Below, one piece after another: positions 1-8,740 of a stretch of DNA of 64,000 nt. The translations under genes and the position numbers were made by a program. Origin of the DNA: Clostridiaceae bacterium OM02-2AC (GTDB taxonomy: Bacteria; Bacillota_I; Bacilli_A; Erysipelotrichales; Erysipelotrichaceae); the NCBI GenBank assembly GCA_003481775.1, contig QULU01000020.1:1-64000 (forward strand). Reading direction: 5' to 3'. The notes under the pieces are model-generated. The model was not told where the DNA came from and searched no databases. It saw only the letters and a list, made by a program, of their open reading frames with translations. Position 1 is the stretch's first letter; each line of letters opens with the position of its first letter.

Positions 1-62
1 TTATTCGCCTTTTGAAAGTGGAATTTAACTTTTCACTTCAGCTTTTTGAACATTTTACACTT

Positions 63-413
63 TTATGCATACTTGTACCGTCCTTCTTTAAATGCTGTTT
101 TCTGATTAATTTTCAGTCCTTTCAACAGCCAGTTCAATTGTTGGTGTGTGATCATTAATGAGCCATCACCTTTGTTTTCCCATTTAAAATGACCCTTTTC
201 CTATAGCTTATATAATTACCAGAATCCTTTGCCATCCCAGTATAGACATTTCAACTTATTTCTTTGCCTATTACAGAAGATGAAGAGCGCATCGTCAAAG
301 GGGTCAAGGTGAAACGTACTTTGAGCAATGGCAGAATAACCATCAATACCTTTACGTAAATCCGTGTATCCTTGTCCTATGTAGATAGTAGATATATCAT
401 CAAATTTAATCAT
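63..413 (-). pseudogene. tnpB: IS66-family tnpB (Orf2), broken
   Basis: Decayed helper gene of an IS66-type insertion sequence. The reading frame begins with an N-terminus containing GYTDLRKGIDG and continues through LDPFDDALFIFCNR and KCLYWDGKGFW, the hallmarks of IS66 TnpB/Orf2. After GFW there is an in-frame TAA and, four codons later, a TAG, beyond which the family sequence resumes (EKGHFKW, then ITHQQLNWLLKGLKI) to a natural TAA near position 63. Two nonsense codons make it non-functional. Its ATG overlaps the TGA of the upstream remnant (ATGA), the normal coupling in IS66 elements. The third gene (tnpC) would lie beyond the left window edge. Confidence 0.8.
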
Positions 414-585
414 GATGCCAATGCTTTTAAGATACGAGATAAAGAGAAGTCATCAATACAGGAATCAAGAACTATTTTGTTATCATTCAAAGTGAATACG
501 AGCTCATCTTTCATCTTCAATGAAACGGATACAAAATCCTTTACTACCGATTTATCTTGCAAGGCATATTTATGATTTTTGAAAG
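414..585 (-). pseudogene. tnpA: IS66-family tnpA (Orf1) remnant
   Basis: Immediately upstream of the tnpB relic, one minus-strand frame reads YALQDKSVVKDFVSVSLKMK and then LNDNKIVLDS...LSRILKAL before a TGA that overlaps the tnpB start. Position, size and the end pattern fit the 3' half of IS66 Orf1. The N-terminal part (VKKKYDFVDIKRFPIRLS near 640) lies in a different frame, so the gene is frameshifted. Identification rests mainly on context; similarity is weak by eye. Confidence 0.45.
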
Positions 586-659
586 CCTGATAGGGAATCT
601 CTTTATGTCAACAAAATCATACTTCTTTTTCACTATAGTCACCTCCGTGCCTATAGTAT

Positions 660-1400
660 CTCATAGTTATCAGTTTATTGTAATGTGTGCTCTATTTGAC
701 GTTTACGATTGTTTGAAATATGATTAACATTTTGTACACATGAAATTTCTGACTTCACTCGTAAATCTAGAAAGTTATCTTTAAAGATACTATTTCATTC
801 ATCTTATCAATGGTGGATAAGCCTATTTGCGAAGAACTACTCGATTTTTACATTACTCTAATAATACTCCAATCATTACACATGTAGATCAAGGAAAAGA
901 TATACAGAAACAATATCAACCCAGACCAATATATAGCAAACTACCCGTATTATGGTGAAATCCGTTATTCTGTTGGAAAAAGTAACAAACCATTAAGAAT
1001 CGTATTTAACTGTTTTCATATACCGAAGAGGAGGGGCATTTAAGTCTGCTCCCTTCTATTTATTGCGTTATCATAAACCAGAAGCATGAAAGTCCAAACT
1101 AAATCATGGATTTCTACGAGGCAAGAGAACAAATGAGAACTTCAATAAAGGACTAAAAAGCGATTTTGACGCAGGAACTCTGTCACATAAAGATTTCATA
1201 AAATGAAATGGTTTTTCTTATATGCATATAAACTCTTTCATATGTTTCAATCAGAAGTGTTGGAAGAGAACGACAAAACGCTTAGAATGGAAAACTAACG
1301 TTTTGTAAATTTCCTATCTATATTTTTTCCACATACTTATTATTACATATCTTATTCCTTAAGATAGTTGTGTTTTAGATAACTAACTAGAAGATTGTAT
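660..1400. other. Gene-poor stretch with a possible toxin relic
   Basis: No intact gene is visible. A short plus-strand frame at 924-1043 (DQYIANYPYYGEIRYSVG, then PLRIVFNCFHIPKRRGI) loosely resembles the core of a RelE/HigB-type toxin, but no start, ribosome binding site or continuation is present. The stretch is best read as degraded DNA between the IS66 relic and the polysaccharide genes. Confidence 0.25.
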
Positions 1401-1412
1401 ATTAATGAATAA

Positions 1413-2477
1413 TTAAAAGAATATTTGATAATTTATCATACCTTTTGCACATATTGCGAAATATAGAAAGAAAATAAACACACATCCCATCGTTAATAAT
1501 TTACCTAAATTTCTATTAGTACTCAATTGATATTTAATAACTTCTGGTATACTTATTATAGAATAAATAGCAAAAAAATACGATAATCGTAGAGCTAAGA
1601 AGGTATTAAAGTGTAAAATTGAAATTAATAATAATGATGCAGAAGATGATATATATAAAATTCTGTTATTTTTGTTTTTTTCTGGTAACCATATTGCTAA
1701 TAATATAAAAACTAAAAAAGCAAGTATAATCCGTGGATCATATATCTTTAAAGCATAACCATATTTATCACTGGAAAGATAACTCAATAATTGATTAAAT
1801 AACTTAAACGAGGGAAATAAATTCGCTAAGCTGAATAGGATATCTCTAACGGAAATCACTAAAAAAAATAATGATGACATAAAGATAATAATATTATATT
1901 TTTTTTCATTTAATTTTCTATTTATAAAATCTAGAACTGGATATATTAAAACTACAATAGCACTACGATGAAAACTCATTGCAAGAATGAATAATAGTAT
2001 TGTTTTTTTATATGCTTTTTTTGTATATGAATATATCGATAGAGATGCTAAGCAGGCAGCAATCGCAGTCCTTGAAGCGTGCATATCAAACTGTAAAAAA
2101 TAAGGTAAAAATATGATTAGAGAAATTAAATAATTTTTACTTTTCTTTATAATTAGATATATTAATGTTGTACTAAGTAATGCCATAAAGATAATAATTC
2201 CTTGAGGCGTCAATTTTAAAGCATTTTGTAGCAATGCGAGTATTCTAAAGCCAATTTCCATTGGGAATCTATAATTGAAAATATCTGTAATATGGGTTAT
2301 TTGTTTCCCTGCCCATATATATGCATAATAATCACCTTTTCCATTACCACGTAATCCAGCAAATAAAAAAAGAATTATGAGTGAAATAATTAAGAATGTA
2401 TTTCTTTTCATTTTTTTCTTATAAACTAGAATTGACATAATACAAATTAAAAAATAAGGTATAAAATATATGTACAT
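1413..2477 (-). CDS. EpsG-family polysaccharide polymerase
   Basis: A 354-aa integral membrane protein with about ten hydrophobic segments. The early sequence FAGLRGNGKGDYYAY is typical of EpsG/Wzy-type proteins (a conserved 'GLR...G.D...Y' near the second membrane segment), as is the later FDMHASRTAIAACL / SFHRSAIVVL region. The family polymerises exopolysaccharide or capsule repeat units at the outer face of the cytoplasmic membrane. It is read leftwards, directly after the flippase gene (10-bp gap, RBS GGAGGATCC), so the two form an operon. Family-level call; the sugar specificity cannot be told. Confidence 0.75.
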   Translation of the reverse strand: MYIYFIPYFLICIMSILVYKKKMKRNTFLIISLIILFLFAGLRGNGKGDYYAYIWAGKQITHITDIFNYRFPMEIGFRILALLQNALKLTPQGIIIFMALLSTTLIYLIIKKSKNYLISLIIFLPYFLQFDMHASRTAIAACLASLSIYSYTKKAYKKTILLFILAMSFHRSAIVVLIYPVLDFINRKLNEKKYNIIIFMSSLFFLVISVRDILFSLANLFPSFKLFNQLLSYLSSDKYGYALKIYDPRIILAFLVFILLAIWLPEKNKNNRILYISSSASLLLISILHFNTFLALRLSYFFAIYSIISIPEVIKYQLSTNRNLGKLLTMGCVFIFFLYFAICAKGMINYQIFF

Positions 2478-2487
2478 GGGATCCTCC

Positions 2488-3522
2488 TTATTTTAATATT
2501 GAAACTATAGATTTTACTATAAATTTAAAAATAGTCCTATAATCTTTTGATATGAATAAGACTGCAAAGTATATAAGCATACATAGAATAATAGATAGTA
2601 ATAATGTTATTGTATTGTGTAAAAACATATTGAAAAGGATACCAAACATTAACATTACTAGAGATGATACTAATGGCCAATATGTATTTTTTAAAATTTC
2701 TTTGATCCCAATTTCTAAATATTTTCTCGTAAAATAAAAATGTAGAATTAAAATTTGCAAATATCCTAACGATCTTAGCAGCACCATTGATTTGAATCCT
2801 TTATTTACACCGTATATACATATAGGAATGATAAAAATAATATGCAATAATTGAATAAAAGAAGATAATTTAGGCATGCCTTTTGCTCTATAAGCCTCAA
2901 CATTAGGTGTACCATATATTGCAACCAAGGACATTGAAAAGCCCCATAAGCCAAAAAAATCACTGCCAATAAGCCACTTTTCGCCTAATAATATACGAAC
3001 TAACGTTCCTCTGTAGATTAAAATGCCTAACCCCATAGGGAAAAGTATAATGCTCATATATTTTTGAAATAATAAAAAAATTCTTTTAAACTCAGCATCA
3101 TTGGACTGAATCTTGGATAGTGATGAAAAAAGAACTCGTCCAATAGAGCTAGTTATAATAGTTATTATTCCGGTTACAGTAGATTGACAATTTTTATATA
3201 TTCCTGTATAAAAGTTACCCATCTTATTACTTATTAGAAATATATCTATCCAAGTGACAAGCCATAGACAAAAAGACTCAATTATAGTCCAACTACTAAA
3301 CTTAAACATATTTGCAAGTTCATAATAAGAAAAGAAAAATTTAGGCTTCCATTTAGAATTAATAATTAAATTAGCTGATTTAATTATATTACCAATAAGT
3401 GTTCCAATTATAATTGAATAAGCACCATATCCCATTAAAGCTAAAGGGATTGTTATTATGAAAGGAACAATAGTTCCTAACAATCTATTAAAAAAAAGAA
3501 TTTTACAAATTAAAAAATTCAA
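2488..3522 (-). pseudogene. Wzx-type polysaccharide flippase, 5' end missing
   Basis: A 344-aa frame with about ten membrane segments matching the C-terminal three quarters of a MATE/PST-type polysaccharide flippase (family usually about 470-490 aa), which turns lipid-linked repeat units across the membrane. The frame opens at a TTG only four codons after an in-frame TAA, without a convincing ribosome binding site. The first residues already correspond to the middle of the family (FIITIPLALMGYGAYSIIIG). About 120-140 N-terminal residues are missing exactly where the ICE begins. I infer that integration of the element split this gene; the missing half should lie beyond the far end of the element. 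Confidence 0.7.
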
Positions 3523-3629
3523 AATGAAGATTTAGCCCTTTAAAATGGGGCTTTTTTTTATCTTTTCCTTCTTGTGATACGAATTTGAAACTAAAATTTA
3601 TTTCTTTTTCATGGTTTTCCCTAATAAAA
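3523..3629. other. Probable left end / attachment site of the ICE
   Basis: AT-rich gap between the truncated flippase and the 3' end of the integrase gene. In Tn916-like and related elements the integrase lies at one terminus, so the host-element junction should be here, most likely between 3500 and 3560. The core sequence cannot be defined without the other end, which is outside the window. Confidence 0.5.
3534..3559 (+). terminator. Hairpin with T-run at the element end
   Basis: AGCCC and GGGCT arms around a short AT loop, followed by a run of eight T on the plus strand. It has the form of an intrinsic terminator for transcription coming from the left. It may belong to the element terminus. 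Confidence 0.5.
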
Positions 3630-4715
3630 TCATATCGAAATGAGGTTCTTCGGTATGCTTTTATCAAGAACTACCATGACATCTTTTCGTCTTGATGGCA
3701 ACATATGAGCGTAGACAGTTCTAACTGTTAAAACAGAATCTCCAATCAATTCTGCAATAGATGTATCATCATACCCTTCATGGATTAGCATAGACACATA
3801 AGTATGTCGAAAATCATGAGGTGTCATGCGTTTTAAATGACATAAATCCAAGTGTTTTTCCAATGTAGTTCGGATAAGGTATTGAGGTATCATTTTGTTA
3901 AAATGTTTACCAAAGAATATGTATGAATCATTGGTAAAAGAATCTTCTTGTGCACAAAGTTTTTTAAATTGTTTTAAAAGTAAATTCAATTCATTGTCGA
4001 TAGGTACAATACGATTACTGTTTTCCGATTTCATAACCTTGTTAATAAAAAAGGATTGCTTCTTAAAGTTTGTCCATTTCAAGTTTCTTAACTCTGTAAT
4101 TCGCAATCCAGTAGAATATAATGTCCGAAAGAGGAGTTTCATTTTGATTGTATCCAAAGAATTGATAAAAGTGACAAAATCCTTTGGGTCTAAAATGACA
4201 TATTCTTTTTTCTTATCTTCTTTATGACATTTTATATATCCAACTTTACTTAACGGATGATAATCTATATCATAAATATCATTTGCATAGGTGTAGATAC
4301 CACTGAAAGCAGTGTGAATGACATTGATAGAAGGTTTGGATAGTCCTTTTTTAACTAAAGCCGTGTGCCATTCTGTAATTTCTTTTTTCTGTATTTGAAG
4401 TAAATCTCTACCTAAAAAATAAGGTTTAATATGTTTCTTGTAGATACAGGAGTTCGCATTGTAGGTAGAATCTTTCCATTCTGTCAATCTCATATAGTCA
4501 GAATATTCTTTCCAAACATCTTCTAATTTCAAGCCCAATACAAAATTATATTTTGCTTTCTGCTTCAACTGAATCATGATAACTCTTTCATAATTCAACG
4601 CATCACTTTTTTTCTTAAAACCACGAACTGTCTTTTTTTTGTAAAATCCTTTTTTTGGAGTGTAGGAAGTGGATATATACCATGTTCCTCGTTGTTTATC
4701 TTTATATACTGGCAA
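3630..4715 (-). CDS. int: Tyrosine recombinase (ICE integrase)
   Basis: A 361-aa phage-type integrase that inserts and excises the element. Visible parts: N-terminal arm-binding region (about 1-60, beginning MPVYKDKQRGTWYISTSY, the AP2-like fold of Tn916-type Int), a SAM-like core-binding domain (about 65-165), and the catalytic domain. Catalytic residues are in the Arg box STGLRITELR, the HxxR box TPHDFRHTYVS, and the Tyr box within VRTVYAHM. It is transcribed towards the element end, the usual arrangement. The upstream gene (HTH regulator) is on the same strand 63 bp away. Length and motifs are normal, so it should be active. Confidence 0.93.
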   Translation of the reverse strand: MPVYKDKQRGTWYISTSYTPKKGFYKKKTVRGFKKKSDALNYERVIMIQLKQKAKYNFVLGLKLEDVWKEYSDYMRLTEWKDSTYNANSCIYKKHIKPYFLGRDLLQIQKKEITEWHTALVKKGLSKPSINVIHTAFSGIYTYANDIYDIDYHPLSKVGYIKCHKEDKKKEYVILDPKDFVTFINSLDTIKMKLLFRTLYSTGLRITELRNLKWTNFKKQSFFINKVMKSENSNRIVPIDNELNLLLKQFKKLCAQEDSFTNDSYIFFGKHFNKMIPQYLIRTTLEKHLDLCHLKRMTPHDFRHTYVSMLIHEGYDDTSIAELIGDSVLTVRTVYAHMLPSRRKDVMVVLDKSIPKNLISI

Positions 4716-4778
4716 TTTGATCTCTCCTCTCTAAGTTCAATTTAAAGAAGGAAGATAAATTGAAGTATATTATGCGTA

Positions 4779-5132
4779 TTATTTAAAGGATGCCATTCGT
4801 TTTACTTCATCATGAATTGTTTGCAACTGTTCATCATTTAGTAAAAATAATGTTTTAAATGTATCATGAAGAAGTTCGTTTTTATTTTCATCATCACTTA
4901 AAATCATGATTTGTGTCCATAATACATAAAAATCCATTTCCATAGCATTTGCAAAGTGTTTAATAATGCGTGAAGTGAGTTTAACATCTTTACGCTTTAT
5001 TTGATGATATAGAGCATAACTAATATTTGCTTTTTCAATAAAATTTCGCAGGTTTATGTTTTTCCTAGTTCGATAATCCGTTATGATCTCAATAAGTTTA
5101 TCCACATCATATATGCTAGGTTCTTTTTCCAT
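4779..5132 (-). CDS. HTH regulator beside the integrase
   Basis: A 117-aa cytoplasmic protein. Residues about 22-70 (NLRNFIEKANISYALYHQIK... IIKHFANAMEMDFYVLW) have the spacing of a Cro/CI-type helix-turn-helix. The C-terminal part is helical and may dimerise. It is divergent from the Xis-like gene at 5295, and the 160-bp gap between them carries an ACTACA-type half-palindrome, so it may control both directions. It probably takes part in the choice between integration and excision. Family assignment is moderate. Confidence 0.55.
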   Translation of the reverse strand: MEKEPSIYDVDKLIEIITDYRTRKNINLRNFIEKANISYALYHQIKRKDVKLTSRIIKHFANAMEMDFYVLWTQIMILSDDENKNELLHDTFKTLFLLNDEQLQTIHDEVKRMASFK

Positions 5133-5294
5133 TTATTTCACCACCTTCGTTATATTCACTTCTATTATACGATATACTACTCTAACAAGTCCATTAAGAC
5201 TACGATTAAAAACTACAAAAGATGTGGTATATAAAAACTATACTTTTTGGTTTTGATTATGCTATGATGATTTTGCGAAAGGAGTGTTTCAAGT
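5133..5294. promoter_or_regulatory. Divergent control region with ACTACA-type site
   Basis: Intergenic region between leftward (regulator, integrase) and rightward (early block) transcription. It holds ACTACAAAAGATGTGGT at 5212-5228, an imperfect version of the perfect palindrome at 6478, a TATACT hexamer near 5239 and TATGAT near 5263, then the strong RBS GAAAGGAG before the ATG at 5295. Likely the main switch promoter of the element. Confidence 0.5.
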
Positions 5295-5564
5295 ATGAGG
5301 CAGAATCAACAAGATAATGAACATAGAAATATAATTAGAGAACAAATACTTAGAAAAGGATACGCTCACCAATACGATATACGGAGGTTTATTCCTTGTG
5401 GTAGGGAAAAAGCAAATCAAATTCTAGCACAGGAAATGTTGGAAGCAGAAAGAGAAGGGAAGAGTACAATCACAGGAATCAGTGCAAATCGATTACCTAA
5501 ATATGTAGGACTTACAAAAGAAGAAATCCAAGCATATGCTGAACAAGAGAAAAATCGGAAGTGA
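5295..5564 (+). CDS. Small Xis-like DNA-binding protein
   Basis: An 89-aa basic protein. The segment YDIRRFIPCGREKANQIL reads as a winged-helix/HTH of the excisionase kind (as in DIQ..L..GR.KA..L), followed by ISANRLPKYVGLT, a pattern seen in small regulators and excisionases of mobile elements. The first gene of the rightward block, with RBS GAAAGGAG. Its last codons and TGA stop lie inside the first copy of the GGAAGTNACTTCC palindrome. It could be the excisionase that works with the integrase, or simply an early regulator. Confidence 0.45.
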   Translation: MRQNQQDNEHRNIIREQILRKGYAHQYDIRRFIPCGREKANQILAQEMLEAEREGKSTITGISANRLPKYVGLTKEEIQAYAEQEKNRK

Positions 5565-5569
5565 CTTCC
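5557..5569. repeat. GGAAGTNACTTCC palindrome, copy 1
   Basis: Copy 1 of 16. The TGA stop of the Xis-like gene is the centre of the palindrome. The right flank is TATTTTT and the left flank AAAAATC, so the arms extend as a hairpin with a 3-nt loop and a T-run. Confidence 0.85.
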
Positions 5570-5623
5570 TATTTTTGATAAAAGAGTTGTGTTCTCTTTA
5601 AACACATAGAAGGGAAAAAGTGA

Positions 5624-5672
5624 ATGGTATCATATTTTAGAAACAAAAGCGTTTCAGGAAGGATGATACCAT
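5624..5672. repeat. Nested inverted repeats before a small ORF
   Basis: Perfect 10-bp inverted repeat ATGGTATCAT / ATGATACCAT enclosing a smaller GAAAC / GTTTC hairpin. It lies 25 bp before the ATG at 5697, so it could be an operator or an RNA structure in the 5' leader. Confidence 0.5.
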
Positions 5673-5696
5673 GTATAGACTTTACTATCTAAGAAT

Positions 5697-5870
5697 ATGA
5701 AGGAAAAATCAAGAAGTACAGAAATTAAAATCGTAGTGGATGCAAAAGACAATAATATAGATTGTGTCGCTACTGTCAATGTAGGTTCAATAGACTTGGA
5801 TACGACAATCGAATTATTACAAATCTGCATTGATGAACTCACAAAAAAGAAAATGGAAGGAGAATATTGA
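5697..5870 (+). CDS. Small hypothetical protein (57 aa)
   Basis: Begins MKEKSRSTEIKIVVDAKDN. The product is a short mixed alpha/beta protein without membrane segment or recognisable motif. It is coupled to the next gene: the TGA is separated by a single base from the ATG at 5872, whose RBS (GGAAGGAG) lies within this gene. The tight coupling supports that it is real; function unknown. Confidence 0.55.
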   Translation: MKEKSRSTEIKIVVDAKDNNIDCVATVNVGSIDLDTTIELLQICIDELTKKKMEGEY

Positions 5871-5871
5871 G

Positions 5872-6183
5872 ATGATATTACAAACAAACGATCATGTAAC
5901 ATTTATTAAAAGCATTATACGAAATGCTTCTGAGGAAGGAAGATGTGTGAATGAAATTGAATCTGAAGAAATTGCGAACAGTTTAAAGGCTATGTTGCAA
6001 GAATGTGATGATTTAGAAAACTATATGGTAACTGCGAATCAAAACACAATAAAATATGAGTCGTTGATAATGAAATTAAACGAATTGATGAATTGCATCA
6101 GTGAATACCCTTGGGTACTGGATACAGCAATAGATGGAATCGGAGAACTGATTGTAAAAGTGAATCAGAAGGCTCATCTTTAA
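5872..6183 (+). CDS. Hypothetical helical protein
   Basis: 103 aa starting MILQTNDHVTF; the start is set by the RBS AAGGAG 12 bases upstream and by coupling to the preceding stop. The frame could be extended upstream to 5830 but only through the preceding gene. The sequence is largely helical and acidic (EIESEEIANSLKAMLQECDD). No family recognised. A hairpin terminator follows. Confidence 0.6.
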   Translation: MILQTNDHVTFIKSIIRNASEEGRCVNEIESEEIANSLKAMLQECDDLENYMVTANQNTIKYESLIMKLNELMNCISEYPWVLDTAIDGIGELIVKVNQKAHL

Positions 6184-6190
6184 AAGAAAA

Positions 6191-6208
6191 GGCACTCGCT
6201 TGAGTGCC
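6191..6208 (+). terminator. Hairpin GGCACTC/GAGTGCC
   Basis: Seven-base-pair GC-rich stem with a 4-nt loop just after the stop of the previous gene, without a good T-run. It probably ends or attenuates the first early transcript. Confidence 0.5.
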
Positions 6209-6266
6209 ATCATTACAAATGTCATAAAATTCATATATAATACATTCAAGAAAAGAGGGAGCAACT

Positions 6267-6464
6267 ATGACATTAACAGAGTTATTAGAAAAAAAGGGGT
6301 ATTCTATTTATAAATTAAGCAAAAGAACAGGGATAAGGGAATCTACCCTATATGCCATCATCAATAATAATACTTCCATTAAAAATATTAAATTTGACAC
6401 TGTACATAAAATAGCAACAGAACTGGATATTCCTAGTGATTGGCTATATAAAAATATAGATTAA
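6267..6464 (+). CDS. XRE-family repressor (65 aa)
   Basis: Single-domain Cro/CI-type helix-turn-helix covering the whole protein: LTELLEKKGYSIYKLSKRTG, then IRESTLYAIINN and FDTVHKIATELDIPSDWLY. RBS AGAGGGAGC. A perfect palindrome ACTACAAAAGTTGTAGT sits 13 bp after its stop and related sites occur at 5212 and 8741. The simplest model is that this small repressor binds them and controls the early block, including its neighbours' promoters. Confidence 0.8.
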   Translation: MTLTELLEKKGYSIYKLSKRTGIRESTLYAIINNNTSIKNIKFDTVHKIATELDIPSDWLYKNID

Positions 6465-6477
6465 AAGTAATTGAAAT

Positions 6478-6494
6478 ACTACAAAAGTTGTAGT
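6478..6494. promoter_or_regulatory. Perfect ACTACA palindrome (operator candidate)
   Basis: ACTACAAAAGTTGTAGT, a perfect 7-bp inverted repeat with AAG centre, located between the XRE gene and the next gene at 6603. Similar elements at 5212 and 8741 overlap promoters. Confidence 0.6.
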
Positions 6495-6602
6495 ATATTG
6501 TGATTGTAGAAATACAAATGTTTTAGATTGATTTTAGATAAGTAAATGAACGAGCGAGAATTATTTTTGCTTGTTTTTTTGTTTTATTAAAAGGAGAAAT
6601 AT

Positions 6603-7163
6603 ATGGGTCATGAACTAACAAATTTATTTATTCTTGCAGGTACATTATTCCTGCTGTTTATAGGTTGTTTGGCTTTACAATTAGCATCAACTGAAAAAGG
6701 AAGACGAATATCACTTTTATATTTTGCTGTATGTATTTTAGTTTTCCTATTTTCGCTTCATTTCTTATTGTATAGTTTTGAAAATTCCTCTGAAGCTCAA
6801 CCAAAAATAGTAGAGAAATATGAAATTGTACGAGGAAAGACAGAGCAACTTATACAAGGAAAAGGGTTTGGGCTTTTGACAGTGTACAATATGTCGATTT
6901 CTGAAAATAATCAATTTGGATTTTATTATTACAATCAAGATGGCGATATTGAACGAATGTCATTGGATTTTGATGATATAAAGATTAAAGAAGTTGAAGA
7001 GGATACAGCTCGTTTAGAAGTCTATGTAGAGCAAGAAACTAACACTTATTGTAGTGTTCTTTTGGGATGTGAAACAGAAACAAAGCCAATTAGCAACGAA
7101 CAGTATATGTTGATTGTACCGAAAGGAACGATTACAGGGTCGGATGAATTGGTGTTTGAGTAA
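6603..7163 (+). CDS. Membrane protein with cytoplasmic/extracellular beta domain
   Basis: 186 aa. Two hydrophobic segments (about 8-26 and 36-60) are followed by a soluble domain (EKYEIVRGKTEQLIQ ... FGFYYYNQDGDIERMSLDF) rich in beta strands and containing one CSVLLGC pair of cysteines. The family is unknown to me, though proteins of this build are common in the early regions of Firmicute conjugative elements. RBS AAGGAG. Confidence 0.65.
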   Translation: MGHELTNLFILAGTLFLLFIGCLALQLASTEKGRRISLLYFAVCILVFLFSLHFLLYSFENSSEAQPKIVEKYEIVRGKTEQLIQGKGFGLLTVYNMSISENNQFGFYYYNQDGDIERMSLDFDDIKIKEVEEDTARLEVYVEQETNTYCSVLLGCETETKPISNEQYMLIVPKGTITGSDELVFE

Positions 7164-7175
7164 TAAAGGGAGTAT

Positions 7176-7526
7176 ATGATGGAATTATTTGTAGATGTGG
7201 TTGTGATTGTTATAATGCTGATGACATTGTACGCTCTTGGCATCTTGATATGGATGTCAGCGACCACGATTTATGAAGGCTTTCGTTGGAAATAAGATAG
7301 GTGGAAGATTGCATTAGGAATCGTTGGCTTTATTTGTGTAGTCGTATTGGCGTTTTTGATTGTAATTTTTTATACAACCCAAAAACCCCCATATAGTTAT
7401 GAAGTAGAATTGAAAGATGGTTCAATCGAAGAATCATTTGACTGTTATGAAAAAGATGAAAAGAAAATATGTGAAATTGATTTAGAGAAAAAGGTCGTAG
7501 TGAATTATTGGAAGATAGAGAAATAG
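7176..7526 (+). pseudogene. Small membrane protein gene with an in-frame stop
   Basis: The frame starts MMELFVDVVVIVIMLM (RBS AAAGGGAG), runs for 39 codons to TAA at 7293, and continues in the same frame with DRWKIALGIVGFICVVVLAF and a soluble end PYSYEVELKDGSIEESFDCY to TAG at 7524. Read through, it would be a 115-aa protein with two membrane segments, like its neighbours. A single nonsense change has therefore split it; the 39-aa first part may still be made. Confidence 0.55.
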
Positions 7527-7538
7527 AAAGAGAAGCGT

Positions 7539-7904
7539 ATGACAAAAAAGGAAAGAGATAAACTTTATAAAATCATAGAGATTTTTCATAATAAGTATTA
7601 TGAAGTAAATGAAAGAAATATCAGTGATTTTTATAAAGAAATCCATGTAATGTTTCCAACAATTACACAAAACGATATAAATTGGGCTTTTGAGAAATAC
7701 CTATGGAAAAAAGAATTCAAATTTAAAAAGCTCGCTTCAATCTTAACAATGCTCTTTATGTTGCCTCTGCAACTATGGGCGATAAAAATTATAGATGTAA
7801 ATGGTATTTCGCTATTATTTCTTTTAATTCCTGAAATTATCGCTATGTTTATTCTAGCGTGGTTCATGATGAAAGAAATGATAATTGAAGAAAAATATAA
7901 GTAA
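7539..7904 (+). CDS. Hypothetical membrane protein
   Basis: 121 aa: a charged helical N-terminus (MTKKERDKLYKIIEIF) of about 60 residues, then two membrane helices (about 62-80 and 88-110) and a short charged tail. RBS AGAGAAGCG. No family recognised. One of three consecutive small membrane proteins of the early block. Confidence 0.6.
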   Translation: MTKKERDKLYKIIEIFHNKYYEVNERNISDFYKEIHVMFPTITQNDINWAFEKYLWKKEFKFKKLASILTMLFMLPLQLWAIKIIDVNGISLLFLLIPEIIAMFILAWFMMKEMIIEEKYK

Positions 7905-7923
7905 TTGAGGTTAGGTAAAGGAA

Positions 7924-8316
7924 ATGAAGACTGTACATTTAAATGGATATATCCAAGTGGAAAAGTATCCTTTTATCGAAAATTCAGAAAGTCATTGCAA
8001 TGAAGGATTTGTTCTATTTAATGAGTTAGGAGAACAATTTGCTTTTTGTTGGGATAATGAACAACAGTGCTGTGAAAACTTTCTTGTTGATAAAAGTGGA
8101 TACGATCATGTATTGAGTTTTTCGTCCGATTGCGGATGTGAAATCAGAATCATGGAAACGCAAGAATATTTTAAAGCCATGTTAGATATTTTGATCTATG
8201 TGAACAAAGAAGAAAAAGTACGCTTTCATTTGAGCAATGAACAAGGAAAAGGTGCGTATTACAGCCATCTCATTATGTTTAAAATCAATAATGAATGGAT
8301 ATATGAAGAACTTTGA
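7924..8316 (+). CDS. Hypothetical soluble protein
   Basis: 130 aa, acidic, with an FCWDNEQQCC segment and a later DCGCE, so several cysteines that might bind metal. No membrane segment and no recognised domain. It is followed by palindrome copy 2. Function unknown. Confidence 0.6.
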   Translation: MKTVHLNGYIQVEKYPFIENSESHCNEGFVLFNELGEQFAFCWDNEQQCCENFLVDKSGYDHVLSFSSDCGCEIRIMETQEYFKAMLDILIYVNKEEKVRFHLSNEQGKGAYYSHLIMFKINNEWIYEEL

Positions 8317-8337
8317 CGAAAACGAATGAAAAAAATA

Positions 8338-8350
8338 GGAAGTCACTTCC
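8338..8350. repeat. GGAAGTNACTTCC palindrome, copy 2
   Basis: Copy 2 of 16, between two early genes; flanks AAAAATA and GAAAAAA, so the right arm is less symmetrical than in most copies. Confidence 0.85.
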
Positions 8351-8376
8351 GAAAAAAAAGAAAGTGAGAATAGATT

Positions 8377-8682
8377 ATGAGTATAAGGAAAATGAAAATT
8401 CAGCAAGGATATATTGTTTATCAGATTCCTGCTGAAGAAATTGTTAAATTGAGAGAGGCAGATTGTTTTGGCAATCTTTGTGATTCCTGCAATCAAACAA
8501 TAGAGGATACTTACTATATTCCAGTATTGAATTGGGGAATGTGTAAAAAATGCTTTGATGAATGGAAAGAAACAGCTATTTTTTATAAAGAGGATACAGA
8601 TTTTGAAGAATTGAATATTCATTGGATTGAAAAATGGTGTGATAGATTGAATATATCAATGACTAATACAACATTTCATTAA
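8377..8682 (+). CDS. Small zinc-ribbon protein
   Basis: 101 aa. LCDSCNQTIEDTYYIPVLN followed by GMCKKCFDEW gives two CxxC pairs about 20 residues apart, a four-cysteine zinc ribbon. The surroundings (IVYQIPAEEIVKLREADCFGN) look like a small conserved family of mobile-element proteins. A role in nucleic-acid or protein binding is possible but not shown. Confidence 0.6.
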   Translation: MSIRKMKIQQGYIVYQIPAEEIVKLREADCFGNLCDSCNQTIEDTYYIPVLNWGMCKKCFDEWKETAIFYKEDTDFEELNIHWIEKWCDRLNISMTNTTFH

Positions 8683-8740
8683 ATATAAATATTGAAATGG
8701 TTGAAAATAAAAAAACAATATGCTTAAATAAAAATACAGG

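Noticed and set aside
372..575. Plus-strand 67-codon frame
   Set aside because: It lies antisense to the IS66 tnpA/tnpB remnants, which have clear family motifs on the other strand.
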